Assembly: GCF_017654505.1 (NCBI RefSeq)
Contig: NC_054545.1
Coordinates: 13,053,047-13,117,046, forward strand
Direction: 5' to 3'
DNA: 64,000 nucleotides
Source of the DNA: Polyodon spathula
Lineage: Eukaryota; Chordata; Actinopteri; Acipenseriformes; Polyodontidae
The position numbers and the translations under genes were made by a program. Shown here piece after piece: positions 12,916 to 24,525 of this stretch. A model generated the notes under the pieces. It worked only from the letters and a program-made list of their open reading frames with translations, was not told the DNA's origin and did not search any database. Positions within the stretch are counted from its first letter, which is position 1. Each line of letters opens with the position of its first letter.

Positions 12916-15900
12916 CAAAATGGGAAATTTTATTACGACATGCCATATATATATAATGTGATAGATCTGCAATGGTCTAGGGAACTTTTACAGGCCTGCT
13001 GTAGCAGTACGAAACACAGAGCATGTACTTTGGTCCCTGTACATTCTGTTATTTTGATTTGAGCCTAATCACATAAAAACTCCAGAATATTATTTTTGGG
13101 CATTCATGTTCAATGTTGATCAGTATAAATAAAAGCCTTGATAAAATCACCAAAGACATTAGCCAAAGCGATTGTCTCCTTGACTTGCTTCAAGAAACTA
13201 ATAAAGTGCTTAAAGTTACAGATAATTATCTGCAACCACAGGGTGCCCATACTTCTGACCCCCAGTGCATGTGGACCACTTCTAGTTTATTACTTCACCG
13301 CCTCTGATTCTAATTAAGTTCCGCAGGGCCTGACAGATCTGCTTTCCAAAATAAACATCAAGGTCTAACTCTATAGTCTGGCAAACAGCACTGCTACATG
13401 TAACACTGCATGTAACCTGTCACAAGAAATAGAACAAAATACTGAATAATTCCATTCTACTCATGTGACTCATGATTATTTCAGCACTGCCACAAAACCA
13501 TAACAACCTAAAATCAGTGTAATTCCACAGAGCCATGGGACACTGCCAAACAATACCAGCATTTCTATTGTTAAGAAAATACAACTTTCTTGGTTAAAAT
13601 GCCGGAAATGTTATAGGTAGATTGCTGAATGATAATTAAGTTTACATTATATGCTAGCGAGTAATTACAGATTCTTGTTAAGGATAGTCAGCTTCAATCA
13701 GGGTGAGTTTAAAGTTAAAAATCTTAAATTTACCCATTTTATCCCGTACTTTCAATACTGCTACACACAACCTGTAGATTTAACACTACTTTACACGCAC
13801 TTCTGTACAACTATCTTAATGCCCAATTCCTGGTAAGCCAAGCTAAAGTAAAGTTTGTTTTAGTTCTGGCAATGGCTACAGCGGAGGTTCTTGTTTATGC
13901 CCCATGTTATGAGAGACTTGGTTTGTCTTCAGTAGGCCTCATAAAACAAGCCATAGAAGGGTGCCAATAGCAGAGGGGTTGTTTTTGCTCCCCTCCTAAA
14001 ACAGATCCAGAGCCCTTTTGTCTTTCTGTACAACAACAATAAGTCTGTCTTTGAAGTGCTTGTGGGAAATGTGCTCTCTCTTTGCGGCTTGCACAGTGAA
14101 GGGCCCTCAGCCGGCCATATTTCCCGTCACCGAAGCTCTCAACGATCCCTCATTCACGCAGACATCAATGTCACTGGGAAGGACATAGGTGAGTTTTGGT
14201 GGTAGCCAGCAAAGCCAACCTACCAAACCTGGTCTGTGAAGAGAGGTTTTTGATGATGTCACTGGCTTCCGCTTTCTATTTCACTTTGACAGTGAGCAGG
14301 ATTGTTTGCTACGACACATTTTACAATTACAGAAATCATTACTGTGCTGTCCCTGCCTTGTGTAAGGACTGTTGCCCAGGCTGCAATTAGCTTTCATAGG
14401 GACCAAGTTACTCAGATAGTTCTAATCAACACAATTAAACTAGAACTACAAGAACACTGGGAGCAAAGGGTGTTCATAAGACATGAAATGTATTCATTTC
14501 AATTACTTAATGTATCTGCACTGTATTACTAAAAGGTCAAGACCTTTAACCTGAAGTTCTGCTGTAGCTGGCTCATCACTGCTATACATCACTAAAAAGG
14601 CATTTTCACCTGTAGCCCAGAAAGCCAACCATTCCTGTTAACCTGCATTCATGGCTATTTTCCATCGCCATTATTAATGCGTGTCTGAAACAGATGGTAG
14701 CACCCCTACCTACACGTGACCCAGGATTTTTTTGTCAGTGAAACTGGAGTATGAAGCAGCATTGTGTTTAACTCGCTGGATATTTAATTTCACTTTAGTC
14801 CAAATCTAATTCTTTTTATTTCTCATTTAATAGAGTGTTGTGGCCAGAAATGGCCAAAAAAAAAAAAAAATGTAATGTCATTATATTGACAAACATATTG
14901 CTTGTTACACCGGAACAGAATTTTTCACGTTGAAATATTTATAGCACAATGTGCTTGATTGGTTAATTTCCCTTGTGATTCTTGTTCACAGCATCATAAC
15001 CTCATGCTTATTGTCAAGCCTGCTGTAAACTTAACTTATCTGAACCGACTTAATGACAAATACCCTCAAAATGGTTGCGTTTTGTATCAGTTTAAACACT
15101 AAAATGTCAAATCAAGACAGCTGTTTTGGATTATGTTTTACATTTACAAAAGTAATGGCGGCATGATAAACAAAAGTAAACACATTTGCACCAAGTACCA
15201 GTTTCAAGTTTTTGTAGCAGATGGAAATGAGTTTCAAGATGAAAGAGCATTGGCAAGGGATCACACTAATGGCTTGTGCTTTCCCAAAGTCTTCACTAAC
15301 TCATTTCGGAGGCAGGGGTCTAATTCCTGGGGTTCAAATCCATTCCAGGTCAAACCTGCCAATGCCCCTCCACCTCCACAGCAGGGATCCCACTCACTTG
15401 TGAATAAGAGGGCATTGGGGGTCTCCACTGTGCTTTCATGCATGACATATTTTTAGAGGAAAGAAGCTCAGTGAGATCCACTATTCAAATATTCAAAAAA
15501 TATCTGCCTTTACCTTCCAGTTCAAGACCCGAGTTCTGAACGGTGTAGATGAATACAGAAAATGGAGCAACAGGAGACTTGGCCACAATTATCTATACAA
15601 GAAAAAAAAAAAGAAAGAAAAAGATTACACTAATGTGAGTTTTGGCTCCAAATTTGTTTATCCAAACTCAGGAAAGGAAAATTAGCAGCATCTTTTTTTT
15701 TTTTTTTTTTGTGAAAGAAATTTATTATTTTAACTAAACTGTACTTATATTATAAATAAGTCTTTATATTACTAAACATGGTACAAATGACACTATGATC
15801 TTTCTTCCCCCCCAAAGAAACAATAGCTATAAACATCGGAAAAAAACTATGAATAGTTCAATGAAATCTCATGAGTGTCATTTTTTATACTAGTTTTCTG

Positions 15901-16104
15901 AAAAAAACTGTAGAAGAGTTTCATAAATATCAAACTGTATTTTATTACTAAAAATCAACTTTGCAAGAAGTCATTTGTAAAATGATCCACTGCTTTAACC
16001 TTTTCCCCTTCTAAACCACCAATATACAGATGTTTTCCAGTAGGTCTAAAGTTTGTTGAGCTGCTTTGTAGCAGGGCCAATAGACATCTTACTTTGGGTC
16101 TTGG
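12562..16104. other. Unassigned sequence; possible conserved block near 13.9-14.2 kb
   Basis: Apart from the (TA)n tract at 12832-12913, no element is recognised. The stretch 13880-14200 has balanced composition and lacks repeat signatures, so it could be conserved non-coding DNA or an unrecognised exon. A GGTTCAAATCC box at about 15339-15349 resembles a polymerase III B box, but no convincing A box accompanies it. Poly(A) and poly(T) runs occur at 14857-14871, 15601-15612 and 15693-15710. Confidence 0.35.
12832..12913. repeat. (TA)n microsatellite
   Basis: About 40 uninterrupted TA units. Confidence 0.97.
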
Positions 16105-16490
16105 AAACCCAACTTGGAATCGCCGATTGTTTTTTTTACCCCATTTTCTCCCAATTTGAAATGCCCAATTTTAAACCTGACTCACTGCTGCAACCCCTGC
16201 TCTGACTCGGAAGAGACGAAGATGAGCGCACGCCTCCTCCAAAACGTGTGTCATCAGCTGTCCGCTTCTTTTCACTCCACAGGTCCACCATAAAGCTACC
16301 TCAGAGCTAGAGCGTTGAAGGACCACGCAGCTCTGGGTCGCTTGCAGGCAGGCCCGCAGACAGACAGTCAGTCTACAGGGGTCGCTGGAGCGCAGTAAGC
16401 TGAGCACACCCTGGTCATAGTCTGAATCCGAATCGGCGAGCTCCAGGTTATAGTGCCTTTACTGGATGTGCCAATCGGGAGCCCGATATT
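16105..16490 (-). mobile_element. tRNA-derived SINE (minus strand)
   Basis: On the minus strand the element begins GGCTCCCGATTGGCACATCC, a tRNA-like head with an A-box-like TGGCACATCCAG (16462-16473). A B-box-like GATTCGGATTC follows (16424-16434) at the expected spacing. The GC-rich body ends in an AT-rich, T-rich region near 16105-16170. SINEs of this kind are transcribed by RNA polymerase III and mobilised by a partner LINE. The sequence resembles a repeat I recall as abundant in sturgeon genomes. The coding-looking minus frame at 16171-16407 is accidental. Confidence 0.65.
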
Positions 16491-16499
16491 AACCAGTCT

Positions 16500-17767
16500 T
16501 TTGCAGTTGTGAAGCTGTGGCACTGAGACAATCTCTGCTTGTTTTGTATGTTTTAATGGTTTAAACAGATATCACAATTAGAAGACGGGCCTGGATGCAA
16601 CTATCTATTGTTAGATATAATAATAATGTAATGATCTTATAGGAATTATGAATTCTAACTTTACAGATTGGACTCTGTTTGGTTTAGTATGGCTGCCCAT
16701 TGTTTAGCTTTTACCGGGTTCCTCCTAGGTAATTATCTTTGACCTCTTGTTTGTTTATCGGAAGTGTTTTGTGAACAAAAGCTGAATGAATACTGTTCAG
16801 TTTCATCAGAATCTCCCACAACGAAATTGTATTTGTAATAAAATTGTTAGAGATGAAATCCTTCTTGCCAAAAGCCTTTTAATTTCGTTTGCAATCACCT
16901 GTACAATCTAAAAGGAAAAGGAACAAACGGTGATAAGGCAGAAATTCAAAAGCAATGAGCGCAGTCCAGACACAATAAGCTGGTCAAGATAAATAATAAC
17001 CGGGTAGGAAAAAGAGATCCGGGATGGGCCTGAATACTTGACAAAAGGTGGATATTTGGGCTTTCAAGGTCCTGTGCCAATTAATTATCCAAACTCATAT
17101 GCAGGCCTTAAATGTACCTTACAATGAAACAATACTCTGGACACAACAGGGCATGATGCCAGGAAGTGAAAGGACTAACATTAACCTCTAGAAACTACCT
17201 AAAAAACAATAACATCCTTTCAGCCAAGATTCAGCTCAAAAGATTTCCCAGAAAGTCTTCTCACACATCCCTATAGTTATTTTACAACATATCAAAACTT
17301 CCCTGCTTGTAAATACTTTAAACTGACACACGATTAATTCAAGTAGTTATTTGTCAATGGGGGAACCAAAAGGTTATGATGGAGTACATAATCATAAAAC
17401 CAACTGTTTTAACCCTAAAGAATAATAACTTCCGTAAATCCAAAATCCTTTAGGAGTACCACTGAAGCATTTCACTGGGTTGATGTTTTGCAAACATGAA
17501 CAGTAAATTGAGTTTGTCATGCATTACAGGGAGAGCCCACTGTATCTCGTGTAATTATCTGCAGCCATTCAAAGTGCGGCACAGTATATCAAAATCAGTC
17601 ACATGCAGAACCTCAAAGTAGGCCCTGGAGGTCATTGTCACTTAGATAAACTAGGTCATGTCTATGGATTGAGGGAAACATTTGATCTTTCTGTCATGGC
17701 CACAGATTACCGGGCCAATCCTTTGTTTTCTCCGTTCATGACAGGAGTAGCATTGGGAATTCAATAT

Positions 17768-17801
<34 letters not shown>

Positions 17802-18338
17802 TCCATCTTCTGTTTTTGCATTTCTCAAAGTCGGAGCAGAACCGACTTGGATATGCATTTGTACAAATACTCAGTAAGGTACAGTGTGATCTTGGTTCCT
17901 ATTGATTTTCAGACAAATATGTTAAACAAAGTATATCGTACCCACTATCTTTCATGAGGCACAAGGGAGATGCAATAACTTGCCTATGTGATGTAATGGC
18001 TGCAGTTATGGCCCATAGGGTGTTTTCTACTGATGTTTTAGCAGCCTCTTCTTACTTAACATCTGTGATGCCTCTTTATTCTCTCCTTATCTGCACATTT
18101 TTATCCACACACTGAGCAAGGGGTGGTTTACTGTGGGGATTATTTTATCTTTTTAAATGATACAGAGGGTTACTGCTGGGTCTAATTATTTTCTTTATGT
18201 TATTTAACTACACTGTGACACTCATGAAAATGCTTCAATTCACTTTGATCTAAAGATATGCATAGGATATGGCATTGTTCACCTACAGGGTAGTAAAGAA
18301 AAGGAATGTGATGAGGTATGAAGATTGATTTACAGTAA
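16500..18338. other. Unassigned sequence; possible conserved block near 17.5-17.76 kb
   Basis: No gene found. The segment 17515-17765 has little repeat character and balanced composition and is a candidate conserved non-coding element. A (TA)n tract follows at 17770-17799. Confidence 0.35.
17770..17799. repeat. (TA)n microsatellite
   Basis: Fifteen TA units. Confidence 0.95.
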
Positions 18339-18339
18339 A

Positions 18340-18443
18340 ACCTGGTTTCACAGACCCTCAATAGCACTATATTTGGACTACCTTACCTCTAGTTACATTA
18401 GGAAGTCCAAGATTAGGGCTAATCAGGGTCTGTAAAACCAGCC
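18340..18443. mobile_element. Short palindromic MITE-like repeat
   Basis: The two halves are inverted copies. The left half reads CCTGGTTTCACAGACCCT and the right half, reverse complemented, reads GGCTGGTTTTACAGACCCT; the match continues to the centre near 18390. About 100 bp of near-perfect dyad symmetry fits a miniature inverted-repeat element. No target duplication is evident and the superfamily is unknown. Confidence 0.55.
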
Positions 18444-19826
18444 CAAAATGTTTTTCAATCTATTTAAATCACATGTTAAATACAGTACACTTATAGTCTG
18501 TCATTCATGTTAGGAGATCCTGGAGATGGTCAGACTTGAATGATATGCTAATTCTCTCCTCAGCTTCCTCTCAACACAAATAAACAACAACCACCAAGAA
18601 ATACAACCCCATGGTTCAATTCCACGTCAATTCACAGAGTGAATAATTCATTCGCTTCAGATTTATTGCCGATGTCTTCGGCCCCACACCAGTGAAAATG
18701 GTTGCTGTTTCTATATTTCATTCAGCTATGTCAATTATCCATCTTATTTATACAGAATGGGAAATGTGATCCACTTTTGTTGCTAAAACATGATACTCCT
18801 TTTTGGTTCTTCTCAGAAGTTGAAGGCTAAAGCAAATTCTTTTTCTGCTAAGCAATTAAAACCGAACAGGAAAAAAAAAATACTTCGAAATCCATTTTCA
18901 AAAAACATTCTTCTCTCATTACATACTTGCTTTGCTGCTTTTACAACACAGTTGTCCAAGACAAAGAATGTGTAAAATCCTGTATGCGATATCTTCCAAT
19001 GTAGTATTTCCCCACATTTTAAACGTATGTAAAAAAAATAAATAAATACAATTATTTCAATACAATACAGATTTCAAACAAGCACACAACTAAAAATACA
19101 CAATATTGTATACTAAGTTATTGAGGATGGACTGAATGTTTTTTTTTTAGCTCATCTTCTTGAGTGAAATAAACACAGCACTCAATGTACCAGTATGCTG
19201 TTTATATTAAATGTACATATGGAAAAGAAAGCATGTTTAAGCCTAAATAAAACAGCTGAATTTCCTAAATCAAGCTCTGTAGCTGCTTAGCAACACAATG
19301 TGCAATTTGGCCAGTCACTACTGGATTTGAATAAATGCAAGACAGATTTCAAAATGAGATCCTTATGACGTCCATAAGTTGTTCTAAGCAACTATCAAGT
19401 TTCTGAACAAATATCAGTGTGCTGCTAAGCACAAAAGACACCCTTTGTTCATCCATTGCCTCCCATACTGAACCTTTAGGCAGACATGGTCTGAAATCAG
19501 AAACATTACATTTCTCAAAATCCTAGCAGTGACAACGTAGCAGTCTCAGTTTTCAGCTTCCATGGTGACAGAGACATTTGGAATTAAAACAGACAGAACT
19601 GATAATACATACTTCATGGTTGCCATAGCAATCATCACAATCAAATCCCTTATAGCTGCAAAATGAGTTGTCCAATCCCTGTTCTGTCCCTGAACTATGT
19701 CTAAAAGGGCTTTTGCTTCTTTCAGGCACCATTTTTGTGAAGAGGAAACACATCAAATACTTTATTGACCAGTTACTAGTAAGATGAAAAAGTAAAGCTA
19801 TCTAATTATTTTTCCATTTCAATGCT
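18444..19826. other. Unassigned sequence
   Basis: No gene or element recognised. Poly(A)/T-rich runs and scattered short open frames only. Confidence 0.45.
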
Positions 19827-19834
19827 GTAAATTG

Positions 19835-20445
19835 CAGTGTTGGGGTTGTTGCTGATAAAAAGTAATGTATTAGTCATTATCTGTTTTTTGAGAAAAAGTA
19901 ATAATATTAGTATTACATGTTACTTAATTTAAAAAAATAGCGTGCTATATTACTCATTATATTACCCACTACATTCCTTCCTTTTGCCCTGCGAAACAAT
20001 TGTGACTAATCTCCCTAGTCTGGTAATGCGTTTTTTAAATGTATGCCAAACAAATAAACTGTAAGGCCGTGGGTTACTTTAGTTCATAAGTAAATAAGTC
20101 TTGTTGAATTTACTGCTGCTTGCTTCCGATTTAAACACATCATTTAGATGTAGAATATATAATGTAGCGAGAAAACACTTGTTTATTTTTTATGTAAAGT
20201 AACTGTAATATTATTACTCAAATTAAAGCTCTAACGCATTGTAATAATTCGTTATAACACCATGGGATCCTTCAAGAAGCTGCTTGATGAGATTCTGGGA
20301 TCAATAAGCTACTAACAACCAAATGAGCAAGATGGGCCGAATGGCCTCCTCTCGTTTGTAAACGTTCTTATGTTCTTATGTTATTAAGAAATGTAATATT
20401 ATTATAGTAGCGCATTACATTACTAACGCGCTACCCCCAACTCTG
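19835..20445. mobile_element. hAT-type MITE with nested LINE tail
   Basis: The element starts CAGTGTTGGGG and ends CCCCCAACTCTG, so its ends are short imperfect inverted repeats. The flanks are GTAAATTG (19827-19834) and GTTAATTG (20446-20453), an 8-bp target duplication with one mismatch, as expected for the hAT superfamily. The inside is AT-rich and non-coding, with many TAATA and ATTAC motifs. A CR1-like 3' tail sits inside it at 20262-20382, so the LINE fragment arrived after the MITE. Confidence 0.7.
20262..20382 (+). mobile_element. 3' tail of a CR1-type LINE (or a SINE using that tail)
   Basis: The segment ends in two copies of the octamer TTCTTATG (20365-20380), preceded by GATGGGCCGAATGGCCTCC. 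CR1 retrotransposons end in short 8-bp microsatellites of this type, and SINEs can borrow the same tail. Only about 120 bp remain, so this is a heavily 5'-truncated insertion. Confidence 0.6.
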
Positions 20446-20453
20446 GTTAATTG

Positions 20454-22166
20454 TATATGTAATGTGCCATCCTGATATTGTACCACTCAATATCAACAAG
20501 ATTTTAAACCAGTAAGTAAATGTGCAATGTTAAACACAATATTATAAATGAATTACGTTCTAGGGGGTTCACTGTGGCTGTGAATTTTGCTGTTAGGTAA
20601 GTTAATAAATTCCCAGATTACAAACATCTTTAAATTAACTACCATATAATTTCACTAGTTTTGTAACATCCCTGTTAAAAGAATCATGGCAGCCCAGATC
20701 TCTAACTCCCAGACTTAAGCTACCATTCATACTGCAGTCCAGCTCTCCAGCAACTGTGCTACTCAAAGCCACTGCCCGATGTACAACAGTTCTGCATGAT
20801 AACCAAAATCCACTGCACTGTGTGCTGCCATAAAACCCCATTGATGATCTACTTGAATTTAATACATTATCTACAATCCTTGCACTCTCACCCACTACAT
20901 TCCACACTTCAGGCCAACACTTTATCCATGGAGCGACTCAAGCTATCTACACTCACTGCAGCCCTACCCTGTACCTCTTAAAGTGCTCCTATTGGAGGTA
21001 CATCTGCCTGACTGCCAGGTCAGACTGCTGAGTGCTACGACCCCAGATCTCAACCACCAAACAAATCAGCTGGCCTTATTTTGAGCCAAGATGTTTGTTT
21101 TTGTTATGCTCCCAGTCTGATGCCAGATTTTTTGAGTTTTTCATAGCAAGGGCTCAAAGCAATTGTTTATTCAGCTGCTTCGATACTCAGGAAAGAGTCC
21201 AGGGAGAGCAAATTCCAATTTTCCTGGCATCGTATAACCCAGGCTGTTCAAGAGAAAAGGAAGAAAAAAAAGTATAATACCCGCAACACAAAACAAGCCT
21301 TTAAGCAAAGACTTGAAAACAAAGTCTTCTTGTGTGTGTATACTTGCTTGTATCTACGATTACATTTATTCACATGTGATTATAATTTAAGATTTCTAAC
21401 TTCAACTAACACGAAATTCTATTACACTAAACAAAGTAGTGTTTCTAGAAAAGTTTCCCAAAAGGTGGTATCCAAAGATAAATTATAAAGTGGCCCAGAC
21501 AAATTGCTGAAAAGTGTAATTCTGTTAGTACAAATGCATGGGTCCAGATTACAGTAGCCTTATCACACTAATGCACTGCTTTCATGTTTTAAAAGCATAA
21601 TACCACAGTTGAATGTGCCTTGGTGTCCCATGATCAAACCTTACCTGTTTCCGTTGTGAGTCCAAGTACTGTACAATGAGTCTGGAATTGACGCTGTGGC
21701 TCCATGTGTTCCCCAGGGCTCCGGTTACATACCCGACTCCCCGTCTGCACTTCTGGGGAAAGAAAATCAATAAATTCATGCAATTTCAGAGCACAGTATT
21801 TGCATATGTATATAAAGCAGAGTTGCACAGATTCACTTCATTATAGATTTTTCGTTTCTGGTGATGATGAAGTACACACTGATAATTTACAACTAATGTT
21901 CATACTGAAAAACTATGCAAAGGCCTATGAACAATGAATCGGTTACCACCAGTGAGGAAGGTCCAATTCCTCTTGTCAACACGAATCCCATCACTAGTAT
22001 GCAAGCAGTATAACAGGAAAGGTACATTTTTTAATGCCTTTTTAAACATGATTTCTCATCGTCATTACTGGAATAGAAAAACACGTTTTACATAGAGAAT
22101 TACATCATCAGATATGGGAAATTAGCATCAACATTTTTTTTCTGTTTGTTTTTGGTGTATCTTAGA
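20454..22166. other. Unassigned sequence
   Basis: No gene or element recognised. A minus-strand frame at 20635-20907 and a plus-strand frame at 21032-21277 show no known domain. Confidence 0.4.
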
Positions 22167-22174
22167 CCCTAAAC

Positions 22175-22497
22175 CAGGGGTCTCAAACTCAGTTCCTGGA
22201 GGGGGCCGCAGTGTCTTCTGGCTTTCGTTCCACCCAAGCTCTCAATTACTGAATTGGTCTAATTGCTTGATTAACTGGACACATTTAACACTTCTCTTCA
22301 GGCCTCAAAATGTTTCATAGATGGTGTACCTTGAATCAAGAGCATTTTTAAAACCACCAACTGTAAAAGGCCTTGAAAAAATATTAAATATGTCAAATTG
22401 AACAAATAATTAGATCAATTATGTTACTTGAGAGCTTAAGTTGGAATGAAAACCAGGAAACCCTGCGGCCCTCAAGGACTGGAGTTTGATATCCCTG
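22175..22497. mobile_element. hAT-type MITE, 323 bp
   Basis: The left end CAGGGGTCTCAAACTC and the reverse-complemented right end CAGGGATATCAAACTC match over about 35 bp, ending in GGGCCGCAG on both sides. Flanks CCCTAAAC (22167-22174) and CCCTAAAT (22498-22505) form an 8-bp duplication with one mismatch, the hAT signature. There is no coding potential inside. Confidence 0.8.
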
Positions 22498-23040
22498 CCC
22501 TAAATTATGTCAGTTGGGTGACATTTTGCAGCAGAATAGGCTATTATTATTGCTGTCACGCTTCCAACTTTGAATACTGGGACTACAAATATTAATCTTT
22601 TTGCGCTCGGAAATTAGTTCTATGAATACCGTATTTATACAAATAGAAACTGTTCAGCATTATTTTAAAGATTAACCCTTTAAACTATTAGGAGAGGGAA
22701 TAATTGCGCTGCTTGGCTCCACTTGGATGGTTGTGTTTTGGTACCTCTAGGTTTACTGTAGGTTTATTAACAAGCATTGCCCAGTACTGGAACAGGCAGG
22801 AGAGCTAGATCCTAAGGTTGGGAATGTGCAGCACTGGTTGAGTGAGTTATTTTTATCCATTGCAGCTTGGAGACCATTATTTATATACTGCTTAAAGGCG
22901 TCATTCAGTAGCTTCAGACTGGTTGCTGCTTTGCTGCAATTCATTGATTTGTTTCTAAAAATATACAGTATATTCTACAACAATGGCCCATTAAGGCCTC
23001 TTTCGCTTACACAAAACACATCAATGATGAATCACAGTTT

Positions 23041-23078
23041 AAAAAAAAAAAAAAAAAAGGGGGGGGGGGGGGGGGGGG
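23041..23078. repeat. A18-G20 homopolymer pair
   Basis: Eighteen A residues are followed directly by twenty G residues. The G run could form a quadruplex on the plus strand. Homopolymer length is prone to sequencing error. Confidence 0.9.
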
Positions 23079-23585
23079 TATTTATATGTATGCTTTTAAG
23101 GCCAGGCCTGTGTTATTGTGAACAGCAATAAAATATTACGTCAACTTAAAAATGAAACTGCAAATCACTGATTTATGGTGATATTGTATTGAGATGAATT
23201 TTCAAATGTATCCTAAGGAAAGTTCCATTCCATGTATTCAAAGAGGCAACCGTTAATGTCAATGTACAGTACCCGCTGTTTAACATATTCTACTAGTAAA
23301 ATCACACCATTCCAGATTACCCCATAATGTGTGATATCTGAGTCACTTAATAGTTTGTTACTTTCTATGTAATTCTGACTTTGCAGAATCTTCAAGTATT
23401 GGTTGCAAAATATACCAGTAATTTGGGGAAGCAGCTCGGTCAAAAAAAGAAGATCAAAAAAAGGAGTTGAAATGTGAAATGACAAAGGGGGTGAAAGATA
23501 GCTTGTTTTAAAATAAAAATGCCCATATGGCGAGTGAAAAAGTGCAAGAATTAGGAATACAGCAATGAATAACAAAAAAGTATCG

Positions 23586-23587
<2 letters not shown>

Positions 23588-23627
<40 letters not shown>

Positions 23628-23637
23628 CACACACACA
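23588..23637. repeat. Compound (TA)n(CA)n microsatellite
   Basis: TA units to about 23620, then CA units to 23637. Confidence 0.95.
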
Positions 23638-23775
23638 AGTGTTCAAAGTTCTTTCAGCCAAACTATATTTAAATGGCTTACAAAAGGAATTCAGCATTTT
23701 GCATCAAAGGTTTAAATACTTCACTCCCGCTCGTTTATAGTCTTCATCAAAATATCTTTATTGATTTAAAAAAAG

Positions 23776-23827
23776 GACATAGTTGTAAAACAAACAACGT
23801 GTTTCGACACTATCGTGTCTTCATCAG
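23776..23827 (-). ncRNA. Hammerhead-ribozyme-like motif (Penelope-type terminus)
   Basis: On the minus strand the order is CTGATGA (23821-23827), a five-pair stem GACAC/GTGTC closing a GATA loop (23806-23819), then GAAAC (23801-23805). These are the conserved core boxes and stem II of a hammerhead ribozyme. Downstream, GTTGT pairs with ACAAC as a possible stem III leading to a GTC (23776-23778), the usual cleavage triplet. One extra A separates CTGATGA from stem II, and I could not find a good stem I. Penelope-like retroelements are known to carry hammerheads in their terminal repeats. No Penelope coding sequence adjoins it here, so it may be an isolated element end. Confidence 0.4.
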
Positions 23828-24523
23828 GTGTATTAACACCAGCAGAATACATGAAACCCCGTTTTTTGCAACAGTTGTGATGGTGACCAAACGTGTGAGT
23901 ACTGTTGTACAAAAAGTTGCTTAAAATGAACAGTTGTTTAGGAGAAATAGAACAAGAACAGCAACAAATAAAAATACACTTCATGTTTGTGTCTTGCACA
24001 CATGCCATTAAGAAAATGCCATGAAAACTTAATGTAATCAATGAAGGGCTGCAATGCAGCAAAAAGAGCAAGAATTAAACAAACAAGGATGTGAAAAGGT
24101 AACCGTACCAAGCTGAAAAAAGTTGTCTTTGTGAACTCCAATAAACCAACGTTAACTTTCACCAGTCAAATCGTAGAGTGCCTAAATAAAGTTTTGAGTC
24201 AACACGAATAGGTTTTTTTCATCTCTTCCGTTTTGCATCCCAGTCGACTTTGCTACATTATTTACCGTCAGGAGTTTAAATGATTTAATTGCACAAGATT
24301 CAGTTTCTTCAGCCAAAGAATCAGCCACTGTAATTTAAGAGCAATGTTACCATTACACAAAACATGTAGCGTGAGCTTTGTGCTTTGAAAACAGAACACA
24401 TCGAAATACTTGGGGCTGGAATTAGGAAGTGTACTATGTACTGCCGCTTACTTGATTGCAGTAAACAAAACAAAAAAAAAATGACATTTAATAAGTTTTG
24501 CTCTCAGATTGTGCTGATGAAAA
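23828..24523. other. Unassigned sequence beside the hammerhead-like motif
   Basis: No coding sequence of a Penelope element or other gene was recognised. Part of it could be the remainder of a Penelope-type terminal repeat. Confidence 0.35.
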
Positions 24524-24525
24524 TA

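Larger units (their letters stand above)
22506..23775. other. Unassigned sequence with simple repeats
   Basis: Besides the A18-G20 and TA/CA tracts listed separately, nothing was recognised. A minus-strand frame at 23213-23638 (141 codons) includes microsatellite translation and shows no domain. Confidence 0.4.

Noticed and set aside
15331..15352. GGTTCAAATCC box suggesting a tRNA or SINE
   Set aside because: No A box at proper spacing and no cloverleaf could be drawn.
23213..23638. 141-codon minus-strand open frame
   Set aside because: It begins in a TA/CA microsatellite and shows no domain.
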